NCBI RefSeq assembly: GCF_011806575.1
Contig: NZ_JAATOO010000003.1
Location: 1-64,000 of the forward strand
Direction: 5' to 3'
Length of the DNA: 64,000 bases
Origin: Vibrio hepatarius
GTDB taxonomy: Bacteria > Pseudomonadota > Gammaproteobacteria > Enterobacterales > Vibrionaceae
Positions 17,645 through 27,124 of the stretch are shown here, piece by piece. Each line of letters begins with the position of its first letter. Position 1 is the stretch's first letter. The position numbers were made by a program, and so were the translations under genes. The notes beneath the pieces were generated by a model. The model saw nothing but the letters and a program-made list of their open reading frames with translations. It had not been told where the DNA came from and did not search any database.

Positions 17645-18634
17645 ATGAAGAAGCTTTTTCCTTCACGCTATATTGTTGTTTTATATTGCGGTTTGCCTGT
17701 TGTTGCTTTGGCAAAAGGGTATGACTCAGTTAGAACCTATGTAGAACAAACATTCGCTACCTCTATTGTCTTAACCGATAGTGACGTGTTTACTGTCGGC
17801 ATTCATGATTTTGATCCAAATGAATGGTTCAGTCTGGAAAACGAAGCCATCGGTTCTGACGAATCGGTGTCTTTGCGCCAGCAAGTCGCTGTATCCACTT
17901 TGCCGTATTCATTTGAACTGAGTGACGAAAACGACCCACATAAGCACTCGATCTTTACTCGCTTCTCCGTTATCCGCTCGGAACAAGACTTTAGTTTAAG
18001 AGCACAAGACCCAGCGGATTATAACGACCAATACGTATTTGGCGCATTCGCCGCTTACCGATACCGCTATCAACTTACCGATGAATGGACATTAACCCCG
18101 GGCATTGGTCTGCATTTGCAATACTTCCGAAACGAACACGATTACAAAAGCGAATTTTCCCGCCAAGTCGCACGGCCTGTATTGGATGACGTGCTATTCA
18201 ATACCGATGCATGGGCGCTGAGCTATGAGCCTCATATTGAAGCAAAATACACGAAGCCAACAAAATGGGGCAGTTGGAACTTTTCATCTGCGTTCCACTA
18301 CTTTTATGGCACAGGTTGGGGGGAAGCGAACTTCGGTGATATTGGCAACCCAGAAGGCTGGTACACCGCCAATGGCATTGAAATGTACTACAACGTGACT
18401 CGTTGGGGACCAAGTGTACAGTCGGTTTACGCCAGCTTGAGAAGAATCGACTTGGGCGGCGACACGGACGAACCGTTGGATACGCCTCACTATTACGAAG
18501 GGTCAATCGGTTGGTTACTGACACCGCCGTTTGAATCGTCTTGGATAGACAACGTCGGCTTAGGGTTGAGTATCAACTACGGAAGCGCATTTAAAGGTGG
18601 CAGTATTGTTTTCTTCTTTAACCAAATCGATTAA
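17645..18634 (+). CDS. Predicted outer-membrane barrel, solitary autotransporter-like beta-barrel family
   Basis: A 329-residue protein with a signal peptide (MKKLFPSRYIVVLYCGLPVVALA) and long alternating beta-strand segments with many aromatic residues (WTLTPGIGLHLQYF, WGSWNFSSAFHYFYG). It resembles the solitary outer membrane autotransporter barrel family of Vibrio, which is a barrel without a passenger domain. The C-terminus (GGSIVFFFNQID) is strand-like, though the last residue is not aromatic. It follows the diguanylate cyclase by 45 bases in the same orientation, so the two may be co-transcribed. Function unknown. Confidence 0.65.
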   Translation: MKKLFPSRYIVVLYCGLPVVALAKGYDSVRTYVEQTFATSIVLTDSDVFTVGIHDFDPNEWFSLENEAIGSDESVSLRQQVAVSTLPYSFELSDENDPHKHSIFTRFSVIRSEQDFSLRAQDPADYNDQYVFGAFAAYRYRYQLTDEWTLTPGIGLHLQYFRNEHDYKSEFSRQVARPVLDDVLFNTDAWALSYEPHIEAKYTKPTKWGSWNFSSAFHYFYGTGWGEANFGDIGNPEGWYTANGIEMYYNVTRWGPSVQSVYASLRRIDLGGDTDEPLDTPHYYEGSIGWLLTPPFESSWIDNVGLGLSINYGSAFKGGSIVFFFNQID

Positions 18635-19866
18635 GTAAAACAAACTTGGTTGCGTCCTTTTTGCTTGGCCAAATATAGCGCCACATCGGCACTCTTCATC
18701 GCTTGGTAAACATCTTTAGCTTTAGTGCTATCACAAACGCCAATACTGATCGTAATGTTGGTCACTTCACCTTTGCGTTGACCACTGCGCTTTTTCGCCC
18801 CCGCTTTCTCATCTTTAGGGCGATTGTCTACATCACGCAATACTAGATCATAGGCTTCAACGGACGCTCGAAGGTTTTCAAGATGTACTTTGGCTTGCTC
18901 CGCCGTTTTTCCTTTGAACAGAACCGTAAATTCCTCACCGCCGTATCGATAAATACGCGCACCACCGCCAACACGTTCCATTTGACTCGCGACCAAACGT
19001 AACACGTCATCACCTGTGTCATGCCCATAGGTATCATTAAACGACTTAAAGTGGTCAATATCGATCATCGCGATAGTGTAACGTTTACCTAAGTGACGGA
19101 GATCCGACTCCAACGCTAACCGTCCAGGTATATTGGTCAATTGGTCTTTAAACGCCAGTTCATGACTTGCAGAGAGCAAATAGGTAAGCATCAATACACC
19201 AGATAGTGAAAACATCATGCTGGAGATATGAGGAATGTTGAAAAAAATGAATGTCACTGAAGACAATAAACACGCGGAGTAGATGACAACGTCTGATATA
19301 CGGTTTAAGCTCATAACAAACATAGCAAAAACCAACACCATAATTGATGAATACAACACGAGAATCAGTGGCAATTTCGAGACTGGTGGTACGACGAATA
19401 AGAATGTGTCGTTGATGTACTCAAAGCCACCCTCATAAAAGTGGGTCAAGATTAAGTAACACCACATTACGATACAGCCTAGTGTCATCAAATAAAGCAC
19501 TAGGGACTTAATAAAAGTCGAATTGCGCTTGAAAACAAAGACTAATACTAAGGTAACAGGCAGCAATGCGGCCAATAACGACAGTTCTAAGATCGTCGTT
19601 CCAGTTGAAAGAGGTGATTGTAGTCTTTCTTGAATAAACCAGTAGGCTGTGAGCATTGCGCACGAGACCATAGCGATGTGGTTTTGTTTAAATGCATAAG
19701 AAAGCGCTAAGCAACAGAAAAACAGGACAAACGGCAAATTCGACAGAATACCAAAGTTAGACTTAGTAAAATCGATGATGGAATCAAGTCCAAGATAGAC
19801 GAGCGCCAACAACAATAACGGTAACGTCAAACGAAACCAATTTGATGTGACGACAGAGAAAGACAT
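18631..19866 (-). CDS. Multi-span membrane GGDEF protein
   Basis: This 411-residue protein has about seven or eight membrane helices in residues 10-225, resembling an integral-membrane sensor, and a C-terminal GGDEF domain with intact RYGGEEF. The typical RxxD inhibitory site is absent (VGGGARIY stands there). A Lys/Arg-rich insertion (KDEKAGAKKRSGQRKGE) interrupts the domain near its end, which is unusual. Its 3' end overlaps that of the convergent barrel gene by 4 bases. It is likely active in c-di-GMP synthesis, signal unknown. Confidence 0.82.
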   Translation of the reverse strand: MSFSVVTSNWFRLTLPLLLLALVYLGLDSIIDFTKSNFGILSNLPFVLFFCCLALSYAFKQNHIAMVSCAMLTAYWFIQERLQSPLSTGTTILELSLLAALLPVTLVLVFVFKRNSTFIKSLVLYLMTLGCIVMWCYLILTHFYEGGFEYINDTFLFVVPPVSKLPLILVLYSSIMVLVFAMFVMSLNRISDVVIYSACLLSSVTFIFFNIPHISSMMFSLSGVLMLTYLLSASHELAFKDQLTNIPGRLALESDLRHLGKRYTIAMIDIDHFKSFNDTYGHDTGDDVLRLVASQMERVGGGARIYRYGGEEFTVLFKGKTAEQAKVHLENLRASVEAYDLVLRDVDNRPKDEKAGAKKRSGQRKGEVTNITISIGVCDSTKAKDVYQAMKSADVALYLAKQKGRNQVCFT

Positions 19867-20056
19867 TAGAATTAGCCTGAGAGTACTAGTAAATCGTTAA
19901 TGTTAAGTTGTCTAGAATACTTTGATTTATTGAATTTCCAAGCTTTTTACTAAACTAACAATATAAATTTGAGTGTATGAATAATTTATGAACAAAATAT
20001 GCTCAATGCCGATACTTACGTTCGTTTGTTTTTAGAATACTCTTGATAGGAACTAT

Positions 20057-20431
20057 ATGCGTATGCAAATTAGCGAAGATGTACATAACTACATGGAAAC
20101 TTTGGTCGGTCAAGCACTTGCACAACCAGAGTTTAGTGATAGATTTGGCGATGAGCAGCTAGCAGACATGGCATGTATTGCATTAAATCAATTGAAGCCA
20201 GTTTACATTCGGCATGATGTTGATTTTCTTTCTTCGCTTCCTGAAAGCCGTTTAGTCGCCTTAAAGAATTCGGCTTTAACGGCGTTAGATGTCGCAAAAG
20301 AAATGATCATTAATGATTCGCGCAGTAATCGCGCCGACGTTCCGGCTGTTTTTACCAAACCTGAATTTGATGAAGATAAAGAGTTGGAATGGTACGAAAC
20401 GCCGATTATACCGCGCACGACGAAACGATAA
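20057..20431 (+). CDS. ComFB family protein (late competence development-like)
   Basis: A 124-residue soluble protein. The core ISEDVHNYMETLVGQAL and CIALNQLKPVYIRHDVDFLSSLP match the ComFB family. ComFB proteins in cyanobacteria have been reported to bind c-di-nucleotides, while the B. subtilis member lies in a competence operon; the role in Vibrio is not known. TAGGA precedes the ATG. The next gene starts 9 bases after its stop. The nearby density of GGDEF genes makes a c-di-GMP link plausible but inferred. Confidence 0.75.
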   Translation: MRMQISEDVHNYMETLVGQALAQPEFSDRFGDEQLADMACIALNQLKPVYIRHDVDFLSSLPESRLVALKNSALTALDVAKEMIINDSRSNRADVPAVFTKPEFDEDKELEWYETPIIPRTTKR

Positions 20432-20440
20432 GGAGATATT

Positions 20441-20722
20441 GTGGGACTGTTTTCTCGCTTGTTTGGTAACAAAAACACTCAACCAGCCCAACTAGAGGCA
20501 GAGCCGATCGAATACAAAGGTTTCTTAATTTACCAAGAAGCCATTGGGGAAGGTGGGCAATTTCGAATCGCAGGGCGAATTACCAAAGAAATTGATGGGG
20601 AAGTAAAAACCCACAAATTTATACGCTCTGATCTGTTGCCAACACAAAGTGACGCAAACGAATTTATGCTGAAAAAAGCACAAATGTTCATCGATCAAAT
20701 GGGCGATAGTATTTTTCAATAA
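20441..20722 (+). CDS. HlyU-type small conserved protein
   Basis: A 93-residue protein starting at GTG (AAGGAG site 5 bases upstream). It has an amphipathic start (MGLFSRLFGNK) and the IEYKGFLIYQEAIGEGGQFRIAGRI core that I associate with the family labelled HlyU in Pfam, which is distinct from the ArsR-type virulence activator HlyU. It is probably co-transcribed with the ComFB gene. Regulatory activity is not demonstrated by sequence. Confidence 0.7.
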   Translation: MGLFSRLFGNKNTQPAQLEAEPIEYKGFLIYQEAIGEGGQFRIAGRITKEIDGEVKTHKFIRSDLLPTQSDANEFMLKKAQMFIDQMGDSIFQ

Positions 20723-20757
20723 GATACCTGACAAAGTTGACAAACATCATAATTTTA

Positions 20758-20792
20758 AGAGTCATTAGTCGTTATGCTGGTGGCTCTTTTTT
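20758..20792 (+). terminator. Terminator of the comFB-hlyU-like unit
   Basis: AGAGTCATTAG pairs with CTGGTGGCTCT (11 positions including G-T pairs) around an 8-base loop, followed by TTTTTT. Confidence 0.75.
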
Positions 20793-21022
20793 CATGCGCG
20801 ATGAGATAATCTATTGTTTTGATAACCGTTTGCTTTACTGGTTTGACCTCCGCGTAGTTCGTTAGGTCTTGTTTAAAACAGTTCTATAAGCAGAATGGTT
20901 CATTACCAACAGTTATATGTAATGATGATTTACCTATTTTTATATAGGTTGGTTTAAGTGTATAAAATTGTTTGGATAAAAAATCAAAATAATCATTGTT
21001 GCCAATAGTCAAGGAATAGCTA
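20793..21022. promoter_or_regulatory. Upstream region of pntAB
   Basis: This AT-rich 230 bases holds no gene. It includes the inverted repeat ACCTAT-N6-ATAGGT at 20932-20949 and must contain the pntAB promoter. No specific regulator site could be assigned. Confidence 0.4.
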
Positions 21023-22570
21023 ATGCAAATTGGTGTGCCAAAAGAAATACTCGCAGGTGAGACGCGAGTGGCTGCATCGCCAAAGTCGGTCGAGCAGTTA
21101 TTGAAATTGGGTTTCGAGGTAAATATCGAAACCGGAGCGGGGGAATTAGCGAGTTTTGATGATGCGGCTTTTGAAGCTGCTGGTGCAAAAGTCGTGTCTA
21201 AAGATGAAGTCTGGGGTTCGGACCTGATTTTAAAAGTGAATGCCCCTTTAACTGAACCCGTAGACGAAATTGCACTACTCAAGGAAGGCGCGACATTAAT
21301 CAGCTTTATCTGGCCAGCTCAGAATCCTGAATTAATGGAAAAACTGTCTAGCAAAAACATTAACGTGCTTGCGATGGACTCTGTACCGCGTATTTCTCGC
21401 GCGCAATCACTTGATGCTCTATCGTCAATGGCGAACATCGCGGGTTACCGCGCAGTTGTTGAAGCTGCACACGAATTCGGTCGCTTCTTTACTGGTCAAA
21501 TCACGGCGGCAGGTAAAGTGCCACCAGCAAAAGTACTTATAGCGGGTGCTGGTGTGGCTGGTTTGGCTGCTATCGGTGCTGCTGGTAGCCTTGGTGCAAT
21601 CGTTCGTGCGTTCGACGTTCGCCCTGAAGTAAAAGAGCAAGTTCAGTCGATGGGTGCTGAGTTTCTTGAAGTTGACTTCAAAGAAGACTCAGGCGCTGGC
21701 GATGGCTACGCAAAAGAAATGTCAGATGAATTCAACAAAAAAGCAGCTGAGCTTTATGCTGAGCAAGCAAAAGATGTTGATATCATCATTACCACCGCAC
21801 TGATCCCTGGTCGTCCTGCGCCTAAATTGATCACAAAAGAAATGGTCGATTCAATGAAAGCGGGTAGCGTTATCGTTGATTTGGCTGCGGCTAACGGCGG
21901 TAACTGCGAATATACAGTAGCGGATAAAGTGATCACGACCGCCAACGGCGTTAAGATCATTGGCTACACCGATATGGTTGGTCGTCTACCAACACAATCA
22001 TCTCAGCTATACGCAACTAACATCGTTAACTTGCTGAAACTACTTAGCAAAGAAAAAGATGGCAACATCAACATCGACTTTGAAGATGTGGTTCTACGTG
22101 GCGTAACTGTGGTTAAAGAAGGCGAGGTAACATGGCCGGCTCCACCGATTCAGGTATCTGCTCAACCAGAGCAAAAACCAGCTCAAGCGCAAGTTAAACC
22201 AGAGCCAAAAGTAGAAGAACCGACATCGCCAGCTAAGAAGATCGCAGCATTGGTTGTCGCTGTTGGTGCATTTGCATGGGTTGCGTCTGTTGCTCCGGCA
22301 GCGTTCTTGTCGCACTTCACTGTTTTTGTGCTCGCTTGTGTTGTTGGCTACTACGTGGTTTGGAACGTTACTCACGCTCTCCATACACCACTGATGTCTG
22401 TTACGAATGCGATTTCGGGCATTATCGTTGTTGGTGCGTTACTGCAAATTGGTCAAGGAAATGGCGTCGTGTCCTTCTTGTCTTTTATTGCCGTACTTAT
22501 CGCAAGTATCAACATATTTGGTGGTTTCACCGTAACCAAGCGCATGCTTGAAATGTTCCGTAAAGATTAA
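21023..22570 (+). CDS. pntA: Proton-translocating NAD(P) transhydrogenase, alpha subunit
   Basis: A 515-residue subunit. The N-terminal NAD(H)-binding domain I (about 1-380, [44 protein letters not shown]) is followed by a Pro/Lys-rich linker and a membrane domain of four helices (about 410-510). With PntB it couples hydride transfer between NADH and NADP+ to proton flow at the inner membrane, supplying NADPH. Strong AAGGA site before the ATG. pntB follows after 11 bases. Confidence 0.96.
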   Translation: MQIGVPKEILAGETRVAASPKSVEQLLKLGFEVNIETGAGELASFDDAAFEAAGAKVVSKDEVWGSDLILKVNAPLTEPVDEIALLKEGATLISFIWPAQNPELMEKLSSKNINVLAMDSVPRISRAQSLDALSSMANIAGYRAVVEAAHEFGRFFTGQITAAGKVPPAKVLIAGAGVAGLAAIGAAGSLGAIVRAFDVRPEVKEQVQSMGAEFLEVDFKEDSGAGDGYAKEMSDEFNKKAAELYAEQAKDVDIIITTALIPGRPAPKLITKEMVDSMKAGSVIVDLAAANGGNCEYTVADKVITTANGVKIIGYTDMVGRLPTQSSQLYATNIVNLLKLLSKEKDGNINIDFEDVVLRGVTVVKEGEVTWPAPPIQVSAQPEQKPAQAQVKPEPKVEEPTSPAKKIAALVVAVGAFAWVASVAPAAFLSHFTVFVLACVVGYYVVWNVTHALHTPLMSVTNAISGIIVVGALLQIGQGNGVVSFLSFIAVLIASINIFGGFTVTKRMLEMFRKD

Positions 22571-22581
22571 GGAGTAACAAG

Positions 22582-23958
22582 ATGTCTGCAGGATTAGTAC
22601 AAGCAGCTTATATTGTTGCTGCATTATTCTTTATTTTAAGTCTGGCGGGATTATCAAAACAGGAATCTGCAAGGTCAGGTAACTATTATGGTATCGCGGG
22701 TATGGCGATCGCGTTGATCGCGACGATCTTTGGCCCAGATTCTCAAGGCTTAGTTTGGATCATCATTGCTATGGTGATCGGTGGTGGTATCGGTATCCAT
22801 TTTGCGAAAAAAGTGGAAATGACCGAGATGCCTGAGCTTGTTGCAATTCTACACAGCTTTGTAGGTATGGCAGCGGTATTAGTTGGTTACAACAGCTACT
22901 TAGATGCGCCAGAAGTGGCTACACACGCAGAGCACGTTATCCACATGGTTGAAGTGTTCTTGGGTGTATTCATCGGTGCGGTGACCTTTACAGGTTCGGT
23001 AGTAGCGTTTGGTAAGCTGCGCGGCATTATTTCTTCGTCGCCGCTTAACCTTCCGCACAAACACAAAATGAACTTGGCTGCGATTGTCGTTTCAACACTG
23101 CTAATGATCTACTTCGTAAAAGCAGATGGCAGCATGTTTGCTCTGATCGTAATGACCTTGATTGCGTTTGCATTTGGTTACCATCTGGTTGCATCCATCG
23201 GCGGTGCAGATATGCCAGTTGTAGTTTCAATGCTTAACTCGTACTCAGGTTGGGCAGCAGCAGCAGCAGGTTTCATGTTGGCAAACGACCTACTGATTGT
23301 CACTGGTGCTCTAGTAGGCTCATCAGGTGCGATTCTTTCTTACATTATGTGTAAAGCAATGAACCGTTCATTTGTGAGTGTTATTGCTGGCGGTTTTGGC
23401 CAAGAAGTTGTGATTTCGGGCGACGTTGACCACGGTGAACACCGTGAAGCGTCTGCGGAAGAAGTCGCAGAAATGCTGAAGAACTCTAAATCAGTCATCA
23501 TCACTCCGGGATACGGCATGGCAGTAGCGCAAGCTCAGTACCCAGTTCACGAGATCACTGAAAAGCTACGTGCTCAAGGCATCAATGTGCGCTTTGGTAT
23601 CCACCCAGTAGCGGGTCGCTTACCAGGTCACATGAACGTACTGCTAGCTGAAGCGAAGGTACCGTACGATATCGTACTGGAAATGGACGAGATCAATGAC
23701 GACTTCAGCGAAACCGACACTGTATTGGTTATCGGTGCTAATGACACTGTTAACCCAGCGGCGCAAGAAGACCCGAACAGCCCAATCGCAGGCATGCCTG
23801 TATTAGAAGTTTGGAACGCGAAAAACGTTATTGTCTTCAAGCGCTCAATGAATACAGGCTACGCCGGCGTACAAAACCCATTGTTCTTCAAAGAGAATAC
23901 CCAAATGCTATTTGGGGATGCGAAGGATAGTGTAGACGCAATATCGAAAGCTCTGTAA
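22582..23958 (+). CDS. pntB: NAD(P) transhydrogenase, beta subunit
   Basis: The 458-residue subunit has about nine membrane helices in residues 1-265 and then the NADP(H)-binding domain III ([52 protein letters not shown]). It is complete and conserved, co-transcribed with pntA from GGAG before its ATG, and ended by a terminator. Confidence 0.96.
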   Translation: MSAGLVQAAYIVAALFFILSLAGLSKQESARSGNYYGIAGMAIALIATIFGPDSQGLVWIIIAMVIGGGIGIHFAKKVEMTEMPELVAILHSFVGMAAVLVGYNSYLDAPEVATHAEHVIHMVEVFLGVFIGAVTFTGSVVAFGKLRGIISSSPLNLPHKHKMNLAAIVVSTLLMIYFVKADGSMFALIVMTLIAFAFGYHLVASIGGADMPVVVSMLNSYSGWAAAAAGFMLANDLLIVTGALVGSSGAILSYIMCKAMNRSFVSVIAGGFGQEVVISGDVDHGEHREASAEEVAEMLKNSKSVIITPGYGMAVAQAQYPVHEITEKLRAQGINVRFGIHPVAGRLPGHMNVLLAEAKVPYDIVLEMDEINDDFSETDTVLVIGANDTVNPAAQEDPNSPIAGMPVLEVWNAKNVIVFKRSMNTGYAGVQNPLFFKENTQMLFGDAKDSVDAISKAL

Positions 23959-23975
23959 ACTCATTAATCTAACTT

Positions 23976-24005
23976 GAAGCCAGCATTTAGCTGGCTTCTT
24001 TTTTG
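23976..24005 (+). terminator. Terminator of pntAB
   Basis: GAAGCCAGC-ATTTA-GCTGGCTTC followed by TTTTTT. Confidence 0.88.
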
Positions 24006-24102
24006 TTAAAACATTATTGACACAGATATCACATTATAAATTTATATTTTTGGCATAATGTTTCGACTTTTACCTAACTCACTGATTTAGCGAATATTTG
24101 CA

Positions 24103-25557
24103 TTGATTAAGGCTGCACTTAAATTAGTTTTCGTATGTTTCTCTATGGGAGTGGCTAGCGCGCATGCTGACTCTCTACCAGAACGCATCGACACGTTTAT
24201 GGATTCATTTGATGAATCAGACTCGATCGTGTCATACGATATCCGAAACTTGCAGTCTGACTATCCAACGCGTTTGTTAACGCCAGAGTCAATGCTACCG
24301 CAAACTTCTGTCTACCCATTGCGCGATATTCAGAGGTTATATTCGCTAGCTCAGAGCTGTACTGGAAAATTACCGCTTAGTCCGTTGGTTACCGAACCGC
24401 TCGTGTTTACCCGAGCAATGTGTAACGGAAACAAACTAAGCGAAAAATGGTTTGCGAGAAGTGCACTTATCCACCCGGGTGGTGGTACATACGCTAGTCG
24501 TTATGCTGCGGTTCATCCCGACAGAAGCGAGCAGCTCACACAATACATGCACATCAAAGAGCGGCCAATGGCGACTGAAAATAGCCTATTAGGGCGACTT
24601 CAACGCATGAATGAAGAGACAGTTCTCGCGTTGATCGCTGGATCCAGCATGTTTTTGGAACGTAATGAACTGTGGCTACGGCAAAATGATAGCTACCTCA
24701 TATATCCAGCTAAAGTTTGGTCTAAAAATGTCGATGAAGCTGGACTTCAGTTCACGTTGAGGAACGAATCCAATAGTTGCTTTGTCCAACGGGGAAATCT
24801 TTGTTGGGACGTAAAAGACAGTTCAGATATTCTGCGCGTGACCATGGTCGCGCTGGTGATTGCCAATATATTGTTGGTGATCGGATGGTCTGCTTATCGC
24901 TGGAATACCAAACGACAAGAGATGAGAAGTCGAATGCTCATCTTACAAATTCTCACGCACGAACTGCGTACGCCAATCGCCAGTTTGTCGTTGACCGTGG
25001 AAGGATTCAGAAGAGAATTCGAGAAACTACCCGAATCAGTATATGATGAGTTCCGTCGTCTATGTGAAGATTCACGTAGATTGCGACAACTGGCAGAAGC
25101 AAGTAAAGATTATTTGCAGTCAGATAGCAAACCCCTTGCCACAGAGTGGGTACCATCGGTGCAAGAGTGGTTGGAGTATAAAGTCGAGGAAGAGTTTTCT
25201 AACGACATCGACTTCATTATTAATAACGATATCGCTGCCAAGCTGAATGTATACTGGCTTGGTACCTGTATCGACAACTTGATACGCAACGCAGTGAAAT
25301 ACGGTGTGGCACCCGTGACGTTAGAAGTTATCACTTCTAATCAGATGATCACTGTAAAAGTTATTGACCAAGGCCACTTAACAAAGAAAGACTGGCGACA
25401 ATTACGTAAGCCTTTCGTAAGTAAGAGTGGATTAGGATTAGGTTTAACAATCGTTGAATCGATGGTGACTCGCATGGGCGGTAAAATGTCGCTCATAGGA
25501 CCACCAACAACGTTTATTTTGGAGATACCTTGTGAAACAGACACTGCTTCTCGTTGA
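24103..25557 (+). CDS. vxrA: Envelope-stress sensor histidine kinase VxrA (WigK)
   Basis: A 484-residue kinase. The N-terminus is signal-like (KLVFVCFSMGVASAHA), then comes a periplasmic sensor region (about 25-240) and a membrane helix (MVALVIANILLVIGWSAY). The cytoplasm holds the phosphorylated His in LTHELRTPIASL, the N-box DNLIRNAVKYG and the G-box GLGLTIVESM. The only in-family start visible is TTG at 24103. vxrB begins inside its last codons (26-base overlap). In V. cholerae VxrAB responds to cell-wall damage and controls cell-wall synthesis, type VI secretion and biofilm. Identification rests on family features and on its neighbours, pntAB upstream and vxrB-C-D-yoaH downstream. Confidence 0.87.
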   Translation: MIKAALKLVFVCFSMGVASAHADSLPERIDTFMDSFDESDSIVSYDIRNLQSDYPTRLLTPESMLPQTSVYPLRDIQRLYSLAQSCTGKLPLSPLVTEPLVFTRAMCNGNKLSEKWFARSALIHPGGGTYASRYAAVHPDRSEQLTQYMHIKERPMATENSLLGRLQRMNEETVLALIAGSSMFLERNELWLRQNDSYLIYPAKVWSKNVDEAGLQFTLRNESNSCFVQRGNLCWDVKDSSDILRVTMVALVIANILLVIGWSAYRWNTKRQEMRSRMLILQILTHELRTPIASLSLTVEGFRREFEKLPESVYDEFRRLCEDSRRLRQLAEASKDYLQSDSKPLATEWVPSVQEWLEYKVEEEFSNDIDFIINNDIAAKLNVYWLGTCIDNLIRNAVKYGVAPVTLEVITSNQMITVKVIDQGHLTKKDWRQLRKPFVSKSGLGLGLTIVESMVTRMGGKMSLIGPPTTFILEIPCETDTASR

Positions 25558-26191
25558 AGATGATAAAAACTTAGCTGATGGCCTATTGGTCAGCCTTGAA
25601 CAAGCGGGATACGAGTGCTTTCATTCAGAAACTATCGCGGATGTTGCCCAGTATTGGGACAAAGCAGATCTCGTTATTCTAGACCGTCAATTACCAGATG
25701 GTGATTCAGTTCAACACCTTCCAGAATGGAAAAAGCTAAAAGACGTTCCTGTTATTTTGCTGACTGCACTTGTGACAGTAAAAGACAAAGTAATGGGCTT
25801 AGATGCTGGTGCGAATGACTACTTAACTAAACCATTTGCAGAGGCAGAGCTGTTTGCTCGCGTCCGTGCACAACTACGTGCGCCAGAAAGCGAACTACAA
25901 GACGATTCAAAAGTGAAAACAGAGCATCTTGTGATCGACAAAGCAACACGCGAAGTTTTCTATAAAGAAGAATCAATCACGCTAACACGTACCGAATTCG
26001 ATCTACTGTTGTTCCTAGCCAGCAACCTTGGTCGCGTATTTACTCGTGACGAACTATTGGATCATGTTTGGGGTTACAACCATTTCCCAACAACACGTAC
26101 TGTTGATACCCACGTATTGCAGTTGCGTCAGAAGCTTCCTGGCTTAGAGATTGAAACTCTACGCGGTGTTGGCTACAAAATGAAAGCGTAA
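25532..26191 (+). CDS. vxrB: Response regulator VxrB (WigR), OmpR family
   Basis: A 219-residue regulator starting at GTG with a TTGGAGAT ribosome site inside vxrA. The receiver domain has acidic residues at VEDDKN, the phospho-Asp in LVILDRQLPDGD, and YLTKPF. The C-terminal winged helix (about 125-219, TRTEFDLLLFLASNLGRVFTRDELLDHVWG) is of the OmpR/PhoB type. Its TAA overlaps the next ATG (TAATG), implying translational coupling to vxrC. Confidence 0.92.
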   Translation: MKQTLLLVEDDKNLADGLLVSLEQAGYECFHSETIADVAQYWDKADLVILDRQLPDGDSVQHLPEWKKLKDVPVILLTALVTVKDKVMGLDAGANDYLTKPFAEAELFARVRAQLRAPESELQDDSKVKTEHLVIDKATREVFYKEESITLTRTEFDLLLFLASNLGRVFTRDELLDHVWGYNHFPTTRTVDTHVLQLRQKLPGLEIETLRGVGYKMKA

Positions 26192-27063
26192 TGGTAAAGA
26201 AGTACGTATTACTAGGTGCACTCGCAATGAGTGCACCTATATCAGCTCAAGATAGTCCTTGGTTTCAGAGTAATACACCTCTAACGCAAGCGCATAAGCA
26301 CCTTCTCAATAATGATTTGCCGGCGATGTTTTCTTCGCTCGTCGAAGTGTGGCAGTTAGAGAAGAATCAAACTCTCGCTCCACATCTCAATGAGCTTTTT
26401 CTTCAGTCTTTACAAGTGGATTGCGGGAAGGGTTTAGATACTAAACCGTTGCCAAGCTGGCTCGATAGCGTCACTGTTCGTCGAACCGACATCCAAAGCC
26501 CGGGGCGAGATTCTTATCGCGCGACGATTAAAGTCGAGTCGCAAAAAGAACTGTCTGATGTCACCTTGACCAAATGGGTATCACGTTCCATTTCTTCTGA
26601 TAATACGCTAACCTCAAATGCAATTGGTGACACCGTCACTGAGTATACTAAGCGTTACAACCTCAATAGTCGTTTGAAGATGGGGCTATATAGAATAGAC
26701 GTCACCGCCGCAGACCAAACCTCTTGGAGTTCTTGGTTGGTATTAGGGGACCCTCAAGCAAAAGTCTCTGTAAGATGGCAATCCAAAGATAAATGGAAAG
26801 TGGAGAGAAACGCATTACTAAATCCACACTGTCCATTACCTAAGCTTGATACCTCTATTTATGACTACGTCGATGGGAAATACAATCGAGTTTGGAACAG
26901 CACTTACGAATCTGACTATCCAAACGCGATCGCTGCAAATACAGTCCCACCTGGACGCTATGTTTTAGCCGTTGCAGTGAACCATGTTCGGTGGCAAGGA
27001 CCAATAATTGTTGAGCAATCCCAAATGATTAGCAAAACGTACGACGTTTCTCTAGAGGATTAA
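26191..27063 (+). CDS. vxrC: Periplasmic DUF2861-type protein VxrC
   Basis: A 290-residue secreted protein. The signal peptide (MVKKYVLLGALAMSAPISAQ) is followed by a soluble domain of unknown fold. It resembles the DUF2861 family found next to vxrAB. In V. cholerae vxrC is part of the vxr operon, but its biochemical role is not clear. It overlaps vxrB by one base and is followed after 59 bases by the vxrD-like gene. Two Cys residues in the mature part could form a disulfide. Confidence 0.78.
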   Translation: MVKKYVLLGALAMSAPISAQDSPWFQSNTPLTQAHKHLLNNDLPAMFSSLVEVWQLEKNQTLAPHLNELFLQSLQVDCGKGLDTKPLPSWLDSVTVRRTDIQSPGRDSYRATIKVESQKELSDVTLTKWVSRSISSDNTLTSNAIGDTVTEYTKRYNLNSRLKMGLYRIDVTAADQTSWSSWLVLGDPQAKVSVRWQSKDKWKVERNALLNPHCPLPKLDTSIYDYVDGKYNRVWNSTYESDYPNAIAANTVPPGRYVLAVAVNHVRWQGPIIVEQSQMISKTYDVSLED

Positions 27064-27081
27064 CTAAATTTATTGGAGAAT

Positions 27082-27124
27082 ATGCCGATATAACTAAAAA
27101 ATAACGCAAATTTGATATCGGCAT
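27082..27124 (+). promoter_or_regulatory. Perfect 10-bp inverted repeat enclosing the start codon of the vxrD-like gene
   Basis: ATGCCGATAT (27082-27091) is repeated inverted as ATATCGGCAT (27115-27124). The right arm contains the first two bases of the vxrD start codon. No ribosome site is seen directly before that ATG, while GGAGA lies before the left arm. In RNA this could form a hairpin that hides or repositions the start. Confidence 0.5.

Noticed and set aside
20441..20722. Virulence activator HlyU
   Set aside because: The sequence has no winged-helix features of ArsR-type HlyU; it fits the different small family that shares the name.
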